From contig NC_064677.1 in NCBI RefSeq assembly GCF_023278565.1, forward strand, positions 2,170,001 through 2,234,000: a stretch of 64,000 nucleotides of DNA, written 5' to 3'. A model generated the notes under the pieces. That model searched no databases. It saw only the letters and a list, made by a program, of their open reading frames with translations, and was not told the DNA's origin. Within the stretch, counting starts at the first letter, position 1, and every line of letters starts with the position of its first letter. This DNA comes from Colletotrichum lupini (lineage: Eukaryota; Ascomycota; Sordariomycetes; Glomerellales; Glomerellaceae). Made by a program: the position numbers and the translations under genes. Positions 43,331 through 55,096 of this stretch are shown here, piece after piece.

Positions 43331-46300
43331 TTCCTCACCCACTCCCTTCCCACGCCCATCCGCGAAATGCTTCGTACCCCCTACACCACCAATTCTCCTC
43401 CTTACGCCAAACACCACACCAGCACCAGCACCAGCACCAGGCACACCCACCACCACAACCACCACACTTTGCATCACAGACGCTACCCACACGGGCCACA
43501 CCTGGCACATCTCCTACGCCGTGCCCCTTCATCATTGACTGCACAATCTACGGCCCCACACTCTAATTCGCCCTTCAGGTCAGGACCGCGCTGTCCAGCC
43601 TTGGCCAATTCTGGCACTCTGCTTCACAACCGCATTTCCTACTTGCAGCACTATGCCATCCTGACCACGCGCTGCTGCGAGGATTGCCTCTAAAGTGCGT
43701 CGTTTCATGTAAAAGGGTGCTATTGACGACCAGACGCCATCTACGATGCCTGAACCGCACCGCACCGCACAATACACCTCGTCTAGACGGGGTTCGCGGC
43801 GTGCCATCACCTCTCCAGATGTCTCCATTAGGCTATCACCTCCATGAGGCATGGCGTTTCTTAGCACTCGAGTAGAAAGGCGAGTCTGCCGATGCGAGGG
43901 GTTACCGAGACTGACGAGAGACGAAACCGACCAAGCCGCCCTACCCACGGCCACGGTTATGGCCCTCGCGATAGTCTCGTCGCTGTGGATTGGAGGGAGG
44001 AACGAGTGTGTGGAAACTTTGTCCAGTCTAATCGCCGGCACTTCAGCCCATGCTGTCATCTGCTCAACATCCCTCAACCACCAGGCTGATGCCGCTCACG
44101 ACCCATCACTCCTGGTGGCCGGCATCTTACTGTGCCCTCCACAACTCTGCCAGACATCATGACTTGTAACAGCCGCAGCGAGGCATGTTGCCTACTGCAC
44201 TCTTCGTCATCCCATCATGAGCCTCGTTCGTTTTCCCTGCTTGTCGACGTTTCCCAGCGCCAAACACCCCACACCTCTCGTCAAGCTATCGCTCTCGCAG
44301 TCGACCGGGGGGTTGGTCACACCCACGATCACAGCAGCAAACTCCACACCACCAGATGAGGCGGTGGCAGGGGTCGACTTTGCTGTCCAAAGGGACGACA
44401 TCTTGGGGTTCCTCGGCAGCCAAGGAAAAGCGTTCCTCAGCCCAAGGGCAGCGACAAGAACGCAAGCGTCTGCGTCTACATCCGCCTCCACCGTCTTCGT
44501 GATTGGAGGCATCTTTCCATCTTTTGGTAGACCGTAGGGGCCTCCAGATGGCTGATTGGACCCGACGCCCCTTTGCCGTCTTAGGGGCCGCCGGCAGCCG
44601 CCTTCTGTCGGACCACCAGAAACGGCCGTCGGAGCCAAATGATGTTCGTCCAGTCCCGTCTGCGTTAGGAACCCTACTCCTGCCCGCATGAAAACGTCCT
44701 CTTCGATTTTCTCATGGGACCCGACGGATGCTCTCGCTCCCGCCGCTGGAACTGAAAGGGAGCAAGTCAATTCGATCCCGAGAAAAGGGAGAAACATTTC
44801 CAATGTTTCGGGCTCACGGCGGAACATGTCTTGGCTCCTCGCTCTCCGGCTACAGGCTGTGCAGGGCAAGGACGGGCCATCATCGATGTGCAGGCAACCC
44901 CCTCCGCCCTTGGCAATCCATGATACCGCACATCTGCATGTACGCGAGTGTGCCAGAAAAAAGAAGCATCACGAACCCGTGGTCCAAACAGCTCAAGACC
45001 CTTGCGGCCTGGCCTGCCCAGCCTCCAGGGCCATGGTCTGCGGACAGACCGAGCTTTTCTGGGGGAGAATGCCATTTGCTTTAAATGAGGCCGACGACGA
45101 CAACGAGATACCGTATCGGGCGCAATCAAGATGCAATCTGTCTGTTAACATGAAGGGGCCAGGTGGAGGGCCGCAAGTGCGATTTCGCAATGGCCCGGCC
45201 GATGTCTTCCGGGAATGGCACGCAGAAGCCAAGATTGACCGACAGCAACAACGTTATTGTTTGTCCGGCGCGCAGGCTATCAGAAGACGCACGCTTTACC
45301 GCCTCCGCGCCATCATGTGGCCGTGGAACAATATCAAGATGCTTCAATGGTGTGGAACTCTGAGAGCACGCAGCATGTGTGCGCTTCGCCCTCCAGAGGT
45401 TCGCCGTAGACATTCGATACCCTGGCCCGCGATCTGGACTGGTACCTGCTGCACCGTGCCGCGCGATATCGATGCAAGTGCTAGAAAAGGGAAGACTCGA
45501 GAGTGAAAAAAACGGCTTGTCTCACTGGAAGCGAAGAGGCTGCCGACATCTCACTGGACAGATGCGAGGCACAGAGCGTTGCATCGTCAAAGTGACACCA
45601 CGTTGGGTCGGCAGATTCCCTACGGGTCGCACGAATCACATCGTGAACAACGGTTCCAGTTCTTTTCTCCGCCGTATCCCTAGGACGCCAGATGCGGGAC
45701 AATTTTTATTTTATTTTTTCGTCGCTCTTTGCCTCACGAATCCCAGACCGACATTTTGTCTCGTCTCTCTGCCGCCTGGCCATCGCAAGCAACTCAGTTC
45801 GCCCCAACCGTCTCGCCTTTCTCTCTCTGTGCCGCTGAGGGGAATGCCAATGATGAGAGTGTCTGCGCCAGTAGGTTAAGCGTGCAGCGCCATGCGATAA
45901 ATGTTTCCTCAAAAAGAGCAAGGCTCGCCCTTGCAGCAGAAGAGCACGCGAGAGAAGAGATGTTTCTTCGCGCCCTGCAGCTGCCTTGCCCCGTCTGAGA
46001 AACGATCTCAAACCTGAGGCGCGCCAGCGAGTTCAAGGGCAAGGACTGACGCTATTCTTTCCAAGTGTTTCGTCGCCAGCTTGCCGAATTCCAGCAACGA
46101 GGGGTTGAATCTTGAGCTCTTTGGGCCAGTCACGGCCCTTGGAACGGGCAACCCCCTGCCGTTCGTCTGATGTGCTGCGACAGACACTGTCGAGGCTGGG
46201 AGACGGTCATTCGCTCACCAGGTTGGGTCTGTGAGCTTCACGGCCTGTCACTGGACGAGAGCTGTCAGTTAAAGCTTGGGAGTGCGGCAACGCACAAACC

Positions 46301-47047
46301 CAAGCCATCGGGGACGAGACAAGCTTATCAGCGTTTTTTACAAGGGCCCTGACCCAAACGCTCCTGACGGCTCAAGTGCTTCATTATGCCAAAGCAAAGC
46401 CCTGCAACCGAATGGCGATTCGTTTCGGGACGACTGCAAGCGCAGAGTGTTTCTGGCGACTGGCAATGCTCAACGTTTTCCGGACGACGATCGGGGTCAT
46501 TCTCCCGTACCACAGCCGTCGAGATACAAGGCCGTACCGCGTCCGTCTCTGGCCGGAAGCAACGCACACAGTGTACGGGGTAGGGAGGGGTGTCGACACA
46601 ATAAGGACTCAATCGCCATGCGCGTGATATCGCTATTCGTATGCGACGTGATACGAAGTGCAAGGCTCATCGCTGGTGCTCGGCGGGCAACGGGCCATCA
46701 GCAATCATGATTCGGAATGAGAAGAGGGTCCCTTTTCTCTCTCACAGATTTACTGCGTACGGCGCGGCGCATTTTGGCCCATTCATCGGCCCATGTGCTA
46801 TCGGCTGCCAGGCCAAGACCAGACTGACGCCGGCAGACGATAATTTGACCAGGGCGTCCTCAGTGGGGACCTCGAAAGATGCGATGGATTCCAACACGAT
46901 GGATGCATATTCAACGCCGTGTCCCTTCCTTCGTCTCCGTCTCTTCATCATCTGTCTGCCTGGCTCATCAGCAACGGACCAACTCCGAGCCTGAACCCGG
47001 TGGTTTTGCGGACTGACGGGCTCGCTTCCTCGGTCCCTTGACGAGGA
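43331..47047. other. Gene-poor region with mutually overlapping open frames
   Basis: Three long frames overlap or adjoin: - 43580-44077 (165 codons), - 44207-44869 (220 codons, first ATG at 44827) and + 44688-45506 (272 codons from ATG). None has a recognisable domain. Their compositions (high Arg, Cys, Ser, Trp) resemble translated non-coding GC-balanced DNA. A spliced - gene across 43.6-44.9 kb is possible but not demonstrable by eye. Confidence 0.35.
44688..45506 (+). CDS. Long ORF of doubtful coding status
   Basis: 272 codons from an ATG to TGA. Arg-, Cys- and Trp-rich, with no signal peptide, TM helix, repeat or recognised motif, overlapping an equally open - frame at its start. Such a length is not expected often by chance at this base composition, but the residue make-up is not protein-like. 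Listed only so that it can be tested. Confidence 0.2.
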   Translation: MKTSSSIFSWDPTDALAPAAGTEREQVNSIPRKGRNISNVSGSRRNMSWLLALRLQAVQGKDGPSSMCRQPPPPLAIHDTAHLHVRECARKKKHHEPVVQTAQDPCGLACPASRAMVCGQTELFWGRMPFALNEADDDNEIPYRAQSRCNLSVNMKGPGGGPQVRFRNGPADVFREWHAEAKIDRQQQRYCLSGAQAIRRRTLYRLRAIMWPWNNIKMLQWCGTLRARSMCALRPPEVRRRHSIPWPAIWTGTCCTVPRDIDASARKGKTRE

Positions 47048-47146
47048 CGGCTATTCCGCACCCACATGAAGGCTATCCCGCACCCATACTAGGCCTACTC
47101 AAGCAAATAGTGGGCTGCACGTGACTGCACCACCGCAGTAGCCACA
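47048..47146 (+). repeat. Left terminal inverted repeat of the MITE-like element
   Basis: 99-bp arm with two subterminal GGCTATYCCGCACCCA copies and a CACGTG palindrome at 47119-47124 (GCACGTGAC). Confidence 0.88.
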
Positions 47147-47431
47147 ATTGACCCGGAATCTCTATTATTCCGGCAGTTTCTTAGGAAGTCGCAGCCTCCT
47201 CTGCTGCACCTTCCACTGCTACACCTTCCTCTTCTACAGCGCGCTTTTCAGAATCAAAACCACGACTTCAAAAGCTAGTCTTTGCTCAGGGGAAATACTT
47301 CTCTAGAGCCCATATTTTGGTACTCAAAAAGGTACTTATCCTGCTTTAAAAGTGACTGAAAAAGGAGGTGTTGGACAAAAAAGACGCGTCAAAACAGAAA
47401 CAACAGGAAGGCGCGCGCCCATGGCCCAACA

Positions 47432-47530
47432 TGTGGCTGCTGCGGTGGTGCAGTCACGTGTAGCCCACTATTTGCTTGAGTAGGCCTAGTATGGGTGCGG
47501 GATAGCCTTCGTGTGGGTGCGGAATAGCCG
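47432..47530 (-). repeat. Right terminal inverted repeat of the MITE-like element
   Basis: Mirror of the left arm with three substitutions; ends GGGTGCGGAATAGCCG at 47530. Confidence 0.88.
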
Positions 47531-50500
47531 TACTCCCCTTGACTGTCTGTCCCTTGCTGCCGAACATTCTCTTCCTTCCATTCCTTCCAACACCCTTACC
47601 ACACAGGAAGAGGGCCCGCCGGGTTTTCAGACCGACTGTCTCGCGTACGAAATATCCACGACTACCCAGTAAACTCCGTGGACCGTACCCGCAGAACAGG
47701 CTCGCCAGGTTGCACCCTCAGTCTCCCACTCCCTCACAATGAGACTAGTCAACCTCTCAGTTCTAGCGCACCCACTAGAAGTGGCTCTGGTGGACATGTC
47801 GCGGCCGAGTTAACCACACCTTCTTGGCCTCCCATCCCCACAATTGCATTTCCACTGGTAATCACGGATCACCGCCTGGCACTTGAACAGAGTCAACGTT
47901 TTTCAACGGGCCACTCAGCGGTCAGAATCGCGGCAGCCTCAGAATTCCAGCCACAAAAACGACAAGCACGCCAACCTCTATGCGAGATGATGCTAGCCCA
48001 CATACGGCAAGGTACTAACCGGTCCAACTTTCTAAAATTGTATCACGGCCCTCTTTCACATTTTTCCCTCTTCCCTGCTGCTGCGAAGGAATGGCGAGAG
48101 AAAGATGGGAAGAAGTGATAGCGTCGAGAGTCAGTCACCTTCAGTCTCTAGAAAGGTCTCGAGGGACCGAATTGTGGCTTCCATTGTCTGAGACACGAGA
48201 GCGGCCCGTTCTCAACAAAGGCTTTCTTCTTGGTTAAGTAGGTATGCCAGCGGCGATATTTCGAATAAGAGCGGAGTCATGGCCGTTGATTTGCGATCGA
48301 ACCACATTCGTTCGTACAGTGCTGCTACTTGCTCAAAGATCAGCGGACTGGCCTCCACCAGCCGCCACATGCCATGCATCTCCTCCATGTAGCTCTTGAG
48401 TCTCCCCTGGAGGCCGTGATTCGGAGCACATGGCTATCTACGGATATGCTGTCATATTCCTTGGGTTGCATCTGCCAGCTCTGGCTCCCTCTGACGAGCC
48501 ATCGCGAAGCCTGTCCGCCACGCCGGACTTTGTATGATCGTCGCGGGATCCGGAGAATGATACACGTCCCGCAACGCATGGCCCCTGACAGAAACAAAGA
48601 TGTTCTTGGGACGCGGCAACCCCATCCCATGTTGCCGCTCTCCGTTGATAGCAGATGCAGTATCATGCAATATCTTCCGGCCAGCCTTACGTGGCGAGCC
48701 GTCTCATCTCTCTTGCCGCTGACCGAGCCGTCTTGGTCATTGGACGGTAGTAAGCGAGCGCTACGGGCTTGTATCACGAATTGTACATTCGATGCATGAT
48801 GTGCAACAGGGTCCTGTTTCAACGCGAAAGCCTGCAGGACATGACTGACTGCTGATGGAGAATAGCACGGCATGTCTACGCAGTATGAGCCGTACGCCAC
48901 TATTACCAGCTGCGTGGGATGGACACATGCGGGGGATATCCAAAGCAGGCTATCAGACTGATTCGCGAGCATCTCGGCGCACATCTCCCGGTGGTGTGGG
49001 GCCGTGTCCGCGCCGACTTGAACAAACTTGAGATGGTGGTCCGAAGTCTGCGGCTGGAATGGCGCAGTAGAGCTGATGTTGCAGCTAACGCGCAGTGAAA
49101 TAAAACAAAATCCCACTCGCTTGCGGATCGATAAGATTCCTGCTTCGTCTCTTCTTTCGGATGCTGACTTTGGACGGGCCATGTGTTTGCCGGGAGGCTG
49201 ACAAAGACCAAGATAGGATGTCAGCAGTCCGATGTTGAGGCTATGCATGCCGTCTTTACTCTGACACTTTACGGCCGCGGATTCGACTGCGATCCTCCGA
49301 GCGCTTGGTGATGATCGATTGCTGAAGTCAACAAGATTTTGGCGCCTTTGGCAAATTGTCCAGGGCCACGAGAATCCGAAATTATTATCAGGTGGACAAA
49401 AGATCAAATTTGCCTGCCTACGGCTAGTTGCCCAGTAGTGGCGCAGTCGGCCCAATTTTCTGGGTAGGATTCGGACCATGTCGTAAACTTCAGGGCTGTC
49501 AACTCGTCGACACGGATCTGGAATGGCGGCCGGGTCTACGATTCCTGGGAAGGTCCTAAAGTTGCCAAACACAGCTCACCGCCAAACACCTTGAGATCAT
49601 CCGAGTGGGTGGATGTCAATACTGGAGAGCGTCGTCAACCCACCACACTGAGTCAGCTGCAGAAGCAAGACGTTGGTGTGCAAGTAGCCTATGGGCATGC
49701 CGAGAGGGCTCCCATCAGTGAGCAATGGACAGTGCAGTGGCTTCGACGATGGGTAGGTCATCTGCAGCTCTCTTGTGGCTTATACTGTGAGCTTGTTCGG
49801 GTAGCCGATTGACGAGGTTATGGTGCTGACGCTCATGCAGTGCTGACATGCGACTGCGCAGCTTCCATTCTTCCAGATCCTACGTGTAGCCTTGCGGCGT
49901 TTCCTGCACTGTCTATCAAAGTATCTCATTGTTGGTCAGACGCTGCTGATATCTCATGGCACAATGCAACGCTTTGCCTCGGTGACGATCAGCCCTACCT
50001 TGCAGAAACACGGCAACATAAGGGTTTGAGTTGCCGCAACGCAGCGAACAAACTCGATTCACGGTTTAATAATCATAGCAAGATGTAGTCTCCGCTCAAG
50101 GCATGACGATAGAAGCGTCCATCGTCTCACACTCGGGCCAACACCTCAGCTTTGCGAGACCCTCCGTCTCGGTCTGAAACGGATCGAAACATGTCCAACC
50201 GTAACAAATCCCACGCTGGGGGTTGCACTCGTCGCGAAGACCCGAATGGCACCGGGCGCCGGCGACTCAGGCATGGATCATGCACTGTTCAGCGATGGCA
50301 CGATGGAAAGTTCCAAGGGAGTCTCCGTTTCGATTAGTTTGAAACGGACTCTTATCAAATTTCATGTCGATCGGAGGCAAGCAGTAGGGGTTCTCCCCGA
50401 TTGCTTTCTCCGCATCGCCGTCTCCGCCTCCGCATCTCCCCTTTTCCCCTCCCCCGCCCGACGGTGTTGGTCCCGGCGGTGCACCGTGCCCGGCCGCCGG

Positions 50501-52800
50501 TGTTGTAGTCTCCACCTCATTCGGGGGAGATGGAGGAAGGGAAAAGCCAAAAAAACGGCGACATGACATCATCACTGCAACACCCCCACCTGCTGCATCC
50601 AACAGCCCAACCACCAACCTTTTCCGACGTCACTGGGCATCTTTTGATGCTTTGGACGTCTTGTTCAAACCTGTTCCAGCGACTACAGCAGTGAACAAGT
50701 TTGAGCCAACGATTCATTGCAATGCAAAGATTGTGTCAACTCAGGTACCGACCGCGTCCACGAATCTCGTTCGTTGCACAGTTTTGTTTCTTGGATGTAG
50801 TTCGCCTCAATGAACTAATACGCGAGAGACAAGACAGAGACATTACGTTTCGACCAACCTCCCACTACGCGGCAAAGGATCCACTGACTCCTTCGCTGCC
50901 AACCTCCTCTTGCGTTCTTTTCTCTCTCGCGCCTGGCTACTCGCAATTCAAGATTGCTTCTGCTGCTTCGACTAGTCTCATTCGCTCCTGCGCAAAAGCC
51001 TAGGGACATAGGAATGAATACCTATCCGTAGTACCGACCTTGTTCCCGACGCCACATGTACATGCGTGCCACAGTGTAACAGTATCACGGCATCAGAGCC
51101 CGGACTTGCACTGCGCAGATGGCATATTGTCAAACTTGGACGGGATGTTACTTTTTGGAGTAGCGCAACTCTTTTTTTTCCCCCTTCCTGCCGTCGATCG
51201 ACGGTAGTTGAGGAACCCTGGCTATGCTCTCAGCCTGCTGCTGCTGTTGCGTACTCAACTGCAGTCTGCTGCGTACCGGTAGTAGTTTGGCAGAAACGTG
51301 TGTTTGGGTCGGGCTGCGTGGGGACACTGCACCGTGACGCCGCTTATCGCTGGACGCCCCCCCCCCCCCCCTTCCCCTCTTCCATTACGATTCATCATGC
51401 CCTACTACCACCCTTCCAACCTTCTTCGACTTTGTAGAATCACCGTGCATGATTTTGTCCACATTATTGGAAAACCAGGGTTCTTTGCGAATGAGGCTTG
51501 ATAGCGTCATATAGCCTTTCTTGCCAGCTCTGCATGGCAGCATGGGTAGCCATGGTTCGTTGCGTGCCGCATCTTGGTTCGGGGTTCGCGAGCCGGAGGA
51601 TGCAGGGTCTAGCAAGTTGGCCTCGCGATTGTATTTGGAGATGGAACTAGTTGATCTAGAATTGGTAGATCTAGAGGGGTTCTACGTATGCCATGCGTAG
51701 CGTTCCTGGTTTTTTTTTTCGTTTCTTCCCTATTCTAAACCTTAGCCTTCTTGCCAGAACCAGGGGCCGGATTGTCAGAGGCCCTGGCAAGCAATCGGTA
51801 AGCAGGCACGCCCGTCCGCATGCTGTGTTCAAGTTCCCCTATACCCCCTCCTCAGACCTGCAGGTAAGCCCATCATCGCGGGAGGATGTACGACGCCGCA
51901 TGGGTGGTTTGTTGTTTTTGGTAGGACGATGAGGTCACACAGTATTGCGCACGATTTAGGCATGTACCTGCCTCTTTGCAAAATCCGCTTCTCTCAAGCG
52001 TTGCATTTCGAAGGGGAGTATGTGGTAGCAGAATCATGGCTTTCGCGTATCGTGCATTGTGACGGAAGTATCGGGTGATGGAAAGGACCCCTGACGAAGG
52101 AGATGCGTTTCCCTTGGCGTGGGTGTATTGCCTGGACTGGACCCTGGTGCTCGACCTGAGCATTTTTTTACACGTGGGTTTACAAGTCTGGATTCTGGTT
52201 TGCTTCAGAGAAAGGTAGGTAGATGGGTAGGTAGGCACGTTAGGTCAAAGGTGGAGGTGGAGGTGAGGTCGTGTCAAGTGAATTGAGCGTTCAGCTCGGT
52301 GTGGGAAAAAAGGCCAGCACCAACGCGGCCCGTTCCTGGTGAATGTCTCATCACCACAGCGTTGCAGAAGAAAAGATGGGCAAAGAGGGAGAGAGAAGAA
52401 ACCACGAGTCAAACGAGAGACTTCGGGGAATTAAGCGGCGGCTTATTCTTTTGATTTCAAACGCGCTAGTGGTGAGGCGAGCCCTTCGCCCTGCGGCTGA
52501 AAAGAACGTTGGGTTTGGGTTGTTTTGTTTGAGACTTTACCTGTGGGAGTACAAGACTTTGATATTGTACGAGATGCTTTCTTTGCTGATTTGGTCTGGG
52601 GCTCGGTGGACGCGTTCGAGGTGACGAGCTCGGAGAGCGCGGAGATGGCATGTGTGTAGTTGCTTATTCCTGACGAGCACTAGATAGAGACATTTGGACG
52701 GAACATGGGAGAAAGGGGAAGAAATAGCGTATGTCAAAATGGTAACTGAGGATTGGGAGATATTGGTTGGCTTTTGTTAGAGACGGCTGGGGATGTATGT
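47531..52800. other. Gene-poor region right of the MITE-like element
   Basis: About 5.3 kb. Apart from the long - frame at 48340-49479 only short frames occur. A + frame at 47678-48118 (146 codons) begins just outside the element and has no recognised content. Simple tracts include a C run (51357-51370) and GGAGGT repeats (52248-52264). Confidence 0.35.
48340..49479 (-). CDS. Long ORF of doubtful coding status
   Basis: Open for about 410 codons (frame from 49572), with the first ATG at 49479 giving 379 aa. That length is improbable by chance at this GC content. Yet the translation is rich in Arg, Ser, Cys and Trp with no hydrophobic core pattern, signal peptide or known motif, and other frames here are also fairly open. 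It may be a recently decayed gene, a lineage-specific protein, or the shadow of a spliced gene that I could not find. Confidence 0.3.
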   Translation of the reverse strand: MVRILPRKLGRLRHYWATSRRQANLIFCPPDNNFGFSWPWTICQRRQNLVDFSNRSSPSARRIAVESAAVKCQSKDGMHSLNIGLLTSYLGLCQPPGKHMARPKSASERRDEAGILSIRKRVGFCFISLRVSCNISSTAPFQPQTSDHHLKFVQVGADTAPHHREMCAEMLANQSDSLLWISPACVHPTQLVIVAYGSYCVDMPCYSPSAVSHVLQAFALKQDPVAHHASNVQFVIQARSARLLPSNDQDGSVSGKRDETARHVRLAGRYCMILHLLSTESGNMGWGCRVPRTSLFLSGAMRCGTCIILRIPRRSYKVRRGGQASRWLVRGSQSWQMQPKEYDSISVDSHVLRITASRGDSRATWRRCMACGGWWRPVR

Positions 52801-54679
52801 TTGATGCGTCTCAACACTGTAGCCAGACGAGATATTAGACGCCTGTTAGATGCCTCGGACATACGAAGTTTGATTCCCAACCGGTATGAAGGTGGCACGC
52901 CGACAACTCCATCATGACTTCAAGGTGTTCTGAAGCTGGAATTAACTCGAAAAGGTCATTGTATCCTGCTTTGAAGGAATGGAGTGCAGGGGGCCTGACC
53001 CATGGCTTAGATTTAACGTACTTAAATGCGGCCAAAGGTGGAAGCCTTATTCATACTAGCAACGCAATCGAGCAATCCTATAATTCTCAAGACACTGGTA
53101 CAGGCTTTCGTGGAGTTTTCTGAGATTCCAAGGCTCGCGGATGAGTATTCCCGAGCGGACTGCGGACTTCATCTTCCCGTTATTCCAGTCTCGCTCCCGA
53201 CCAGAATCCCAGCGCGAAAGCTGCCCCGGCCCAGTGGGAACCATTTCAAACGGACAAACCAGGCCACGTCCATTCGATAGCCAGGTATGCATCCCAGATA
53301 TTGGCGTGGAGAAGGACTTTGTGATTTATCACGTCAAATAGAAGATAAGGAGAGACGCAGAAGCGCAGCATCCTCGAGCCGTAATCCAGAGGAGTCTGTT
53401 TGGCAGTGAAAGAACCGTGCCTCCGTAGACGCCTCACCAAGTGCTGAGCTTCTTCCGCATCACAAGAAATCAGCCATGCGTGTCATGGTGGGAGGGGTTC
53501 TGCTGGTCCGTCTTCGTAGGAGATGGGGTGTGTGGTTGTGTACAGGCACGTATCACGCAGTCCTAGAGACCATGGTAGGATATGCCATCGCACGCTGCAG
53601 AAGCTTACTACAACGAAGGCACATCTTATCGTCAGTGATGCTTGACAATGTATAGGAACCGAGCATGTTGGTCTGCTGGCGGGTCGTATACGGGTGGAGC
53701 ATGTGCCGACTGTTGCCGATAGGTATAAAACGCGAAGGGAAAGATACACTAATGAGATTTACGTACGCGTGTAAAAATCGTATTATCTGATCTGCTCGCT
53801 ATGATGGTCCCTTGAGTCGACACCCGAATCGTCAAAGGAGATGACAGTACCTCGGAAGCCGTCATCGGATACGCTAGAAGTTATCGTGGTCTTCTGAAAT
53901 ACCTTCTTCACGTATTCGGCACCGGGCGGTACCTGTTTGGAGTCCTTGTATAGAAGGTACAGTGTACGTGTTGAATGACGACGGGCAGCTGGACGGGACT
54001 GCTTACTTTGAACAAGCCACAGTCGACACTGACATTCTCTCTGAAAATCCCTCGGTATCCTCCTTCCATATGGAGCAAGTCACGGTCACGCCGTCGCGTC
54101 TCCAATCGCGATCAACGCAATACCAGACGGTGCACAAGGTCACTGGCGCAATATATGCATAGATAAACGGATTCCCCGTGCAGGTCGTCAAGCCTCTTCT
54201 TGGGCTTCTGAAAGCGCACAATACATACTACCGGTGAGATGACGTTACTATATGGCACTGCTTGTTTTACCCTGCAGAATCTCAAACATGTCACCATAGA
54301 ACTAGCAGAGCTCGAGTTTCCCACCGACGTTCGCGATATGGTCTGGAACAAGGCAGCTACAAGTCATGTTGCACGCTGAAGGGAGCCGCTGGTCTATGTC
54401 ACCGACCGTCCAGATACGCCTCAGCCTGCACCTTTCTTTCATCGTAGACTGGTGTTAGTTTTATTGCTCAGCATAGAGTTATCACCAGTCCAGTCAAATC
54501 AGGAGAGGCCTCGCTGCATTGGGTACGTGAAACGCGAGTCCCGGCCTTGCCTCTGATCGCCTTCTGTCCACTGGCGAGAACAAGAGGCAGTATGGTGTAA
54601 TCTAGGTCAACAACGCCGGTATGGTGGTGCAGTCGATCCACTAATTCTATGATTCTCTATCGTTGAGGAAGAGATTGAC

Positions 54680-55096
54680 ATGCTTCCGCCTCAAAGTAAA
54701 GTCTGCAGGGGGCTACTTCTTGTATATCCCCCCCGTCAAGACGGCGTTTTCAGGCCTCTAAAGTCTAGAAAAGAAAGCGTCGCTACCGAGGCCATGACCA
54801 ATCTCTTTGCGCGGCGATATACTAGTGATCCAGCGCGACGATGTTACTTTTCCCAACAGGAGAGCCCACTCGTCAGATCTTCTGATGATGATGGCTTGGA
54901 TGAATGTGATGATGGCTTGGATGAATGTGATGATGGCTTGGATGAATGTGATGATGGCTTGGATGAATGTGATGATGGATGTCTCCCACAACTAGTCTCA
55001 TCATGCCATATTCATGGACTGAGCAATATAGCTCCTCTTATTGGACTTTTGCCAACGGAATTTCTTAGAAATTCTTTTGCTTTGCCGTGTTTGTGA
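54680..55096 (+). CDS. Small ORF carrying a 21-bp coding-type tandem repeat (DDGLDEC heptads)
   Basis: 138 codons from ATG to TGA, no intron. Four identical 21-bp units encode DDGLDEC, giving an acidic, cysteine-bearing heptad array (about residues 70-97), preceded by a basic segment and followed by a hydrophobic tail. Heptad-length repeats that stay in frame are what one expects in a translated minisatellite, but the opposite strand is open as well (TFIQAII units), so coding is unproven. No signal peptide. Confidence 0.35.
   Translation: MLPPQSKVCRGLLLVYPPRQDGVFRPLKSRKESVATEAMTNLFARRYTSDPARRCYFSQQESPLVRSSDDDGLDECDDGLDECDDGLDECDDGLDECDDGCLPQLVSSCHIHGLSNIAPLIGLLPTEFLRNSFALPCL
54887..54978. 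repeat. 21-bp tandem minisatellite, 4 full copies plus a partial one
   Basis: Unit GATGATGGCTTGGATGAATG + T; copies start at 54887, 54908, 54929 and 54950 and are identical, then 8 nt of a fifth before divergence. Identity among copies implies recent expansion. Confidence 0.95.

Larger units (their letters stand above)
47048..47530. mobile_element. MITE-like non-autonomous DNA element, 483 bp, with 99-bp terminal inverted repeats
   Basis: 47048-47146 and the reverse complement of 47432-47530 match at 96 of 99 positions; the three differences are C/T or G/A transitions. Each arm starts CGGCTATTCCGCACCCA and contains an internal near-direct repeat, GGCTATTCCGCACCCACA then GGCTATCCCGCACCCATA (47049-47066, 47071-47088), as expected of transposase binding sites. 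The 285-bp core (47147-47431) is non-coding and somewhat more AT-rich. No clear target-site duplication flanks it (GACGAGGA left, TACTCCCC right). No transposase is encoded, so mobility would depend on one elsewhere. Confidence 0.88.

Noticed and set aside
54887..54978. CRISPR-like array
   Set aside because: Units are contiguous 21-bp tandem copies without spacers, in a eukaryotic genome.
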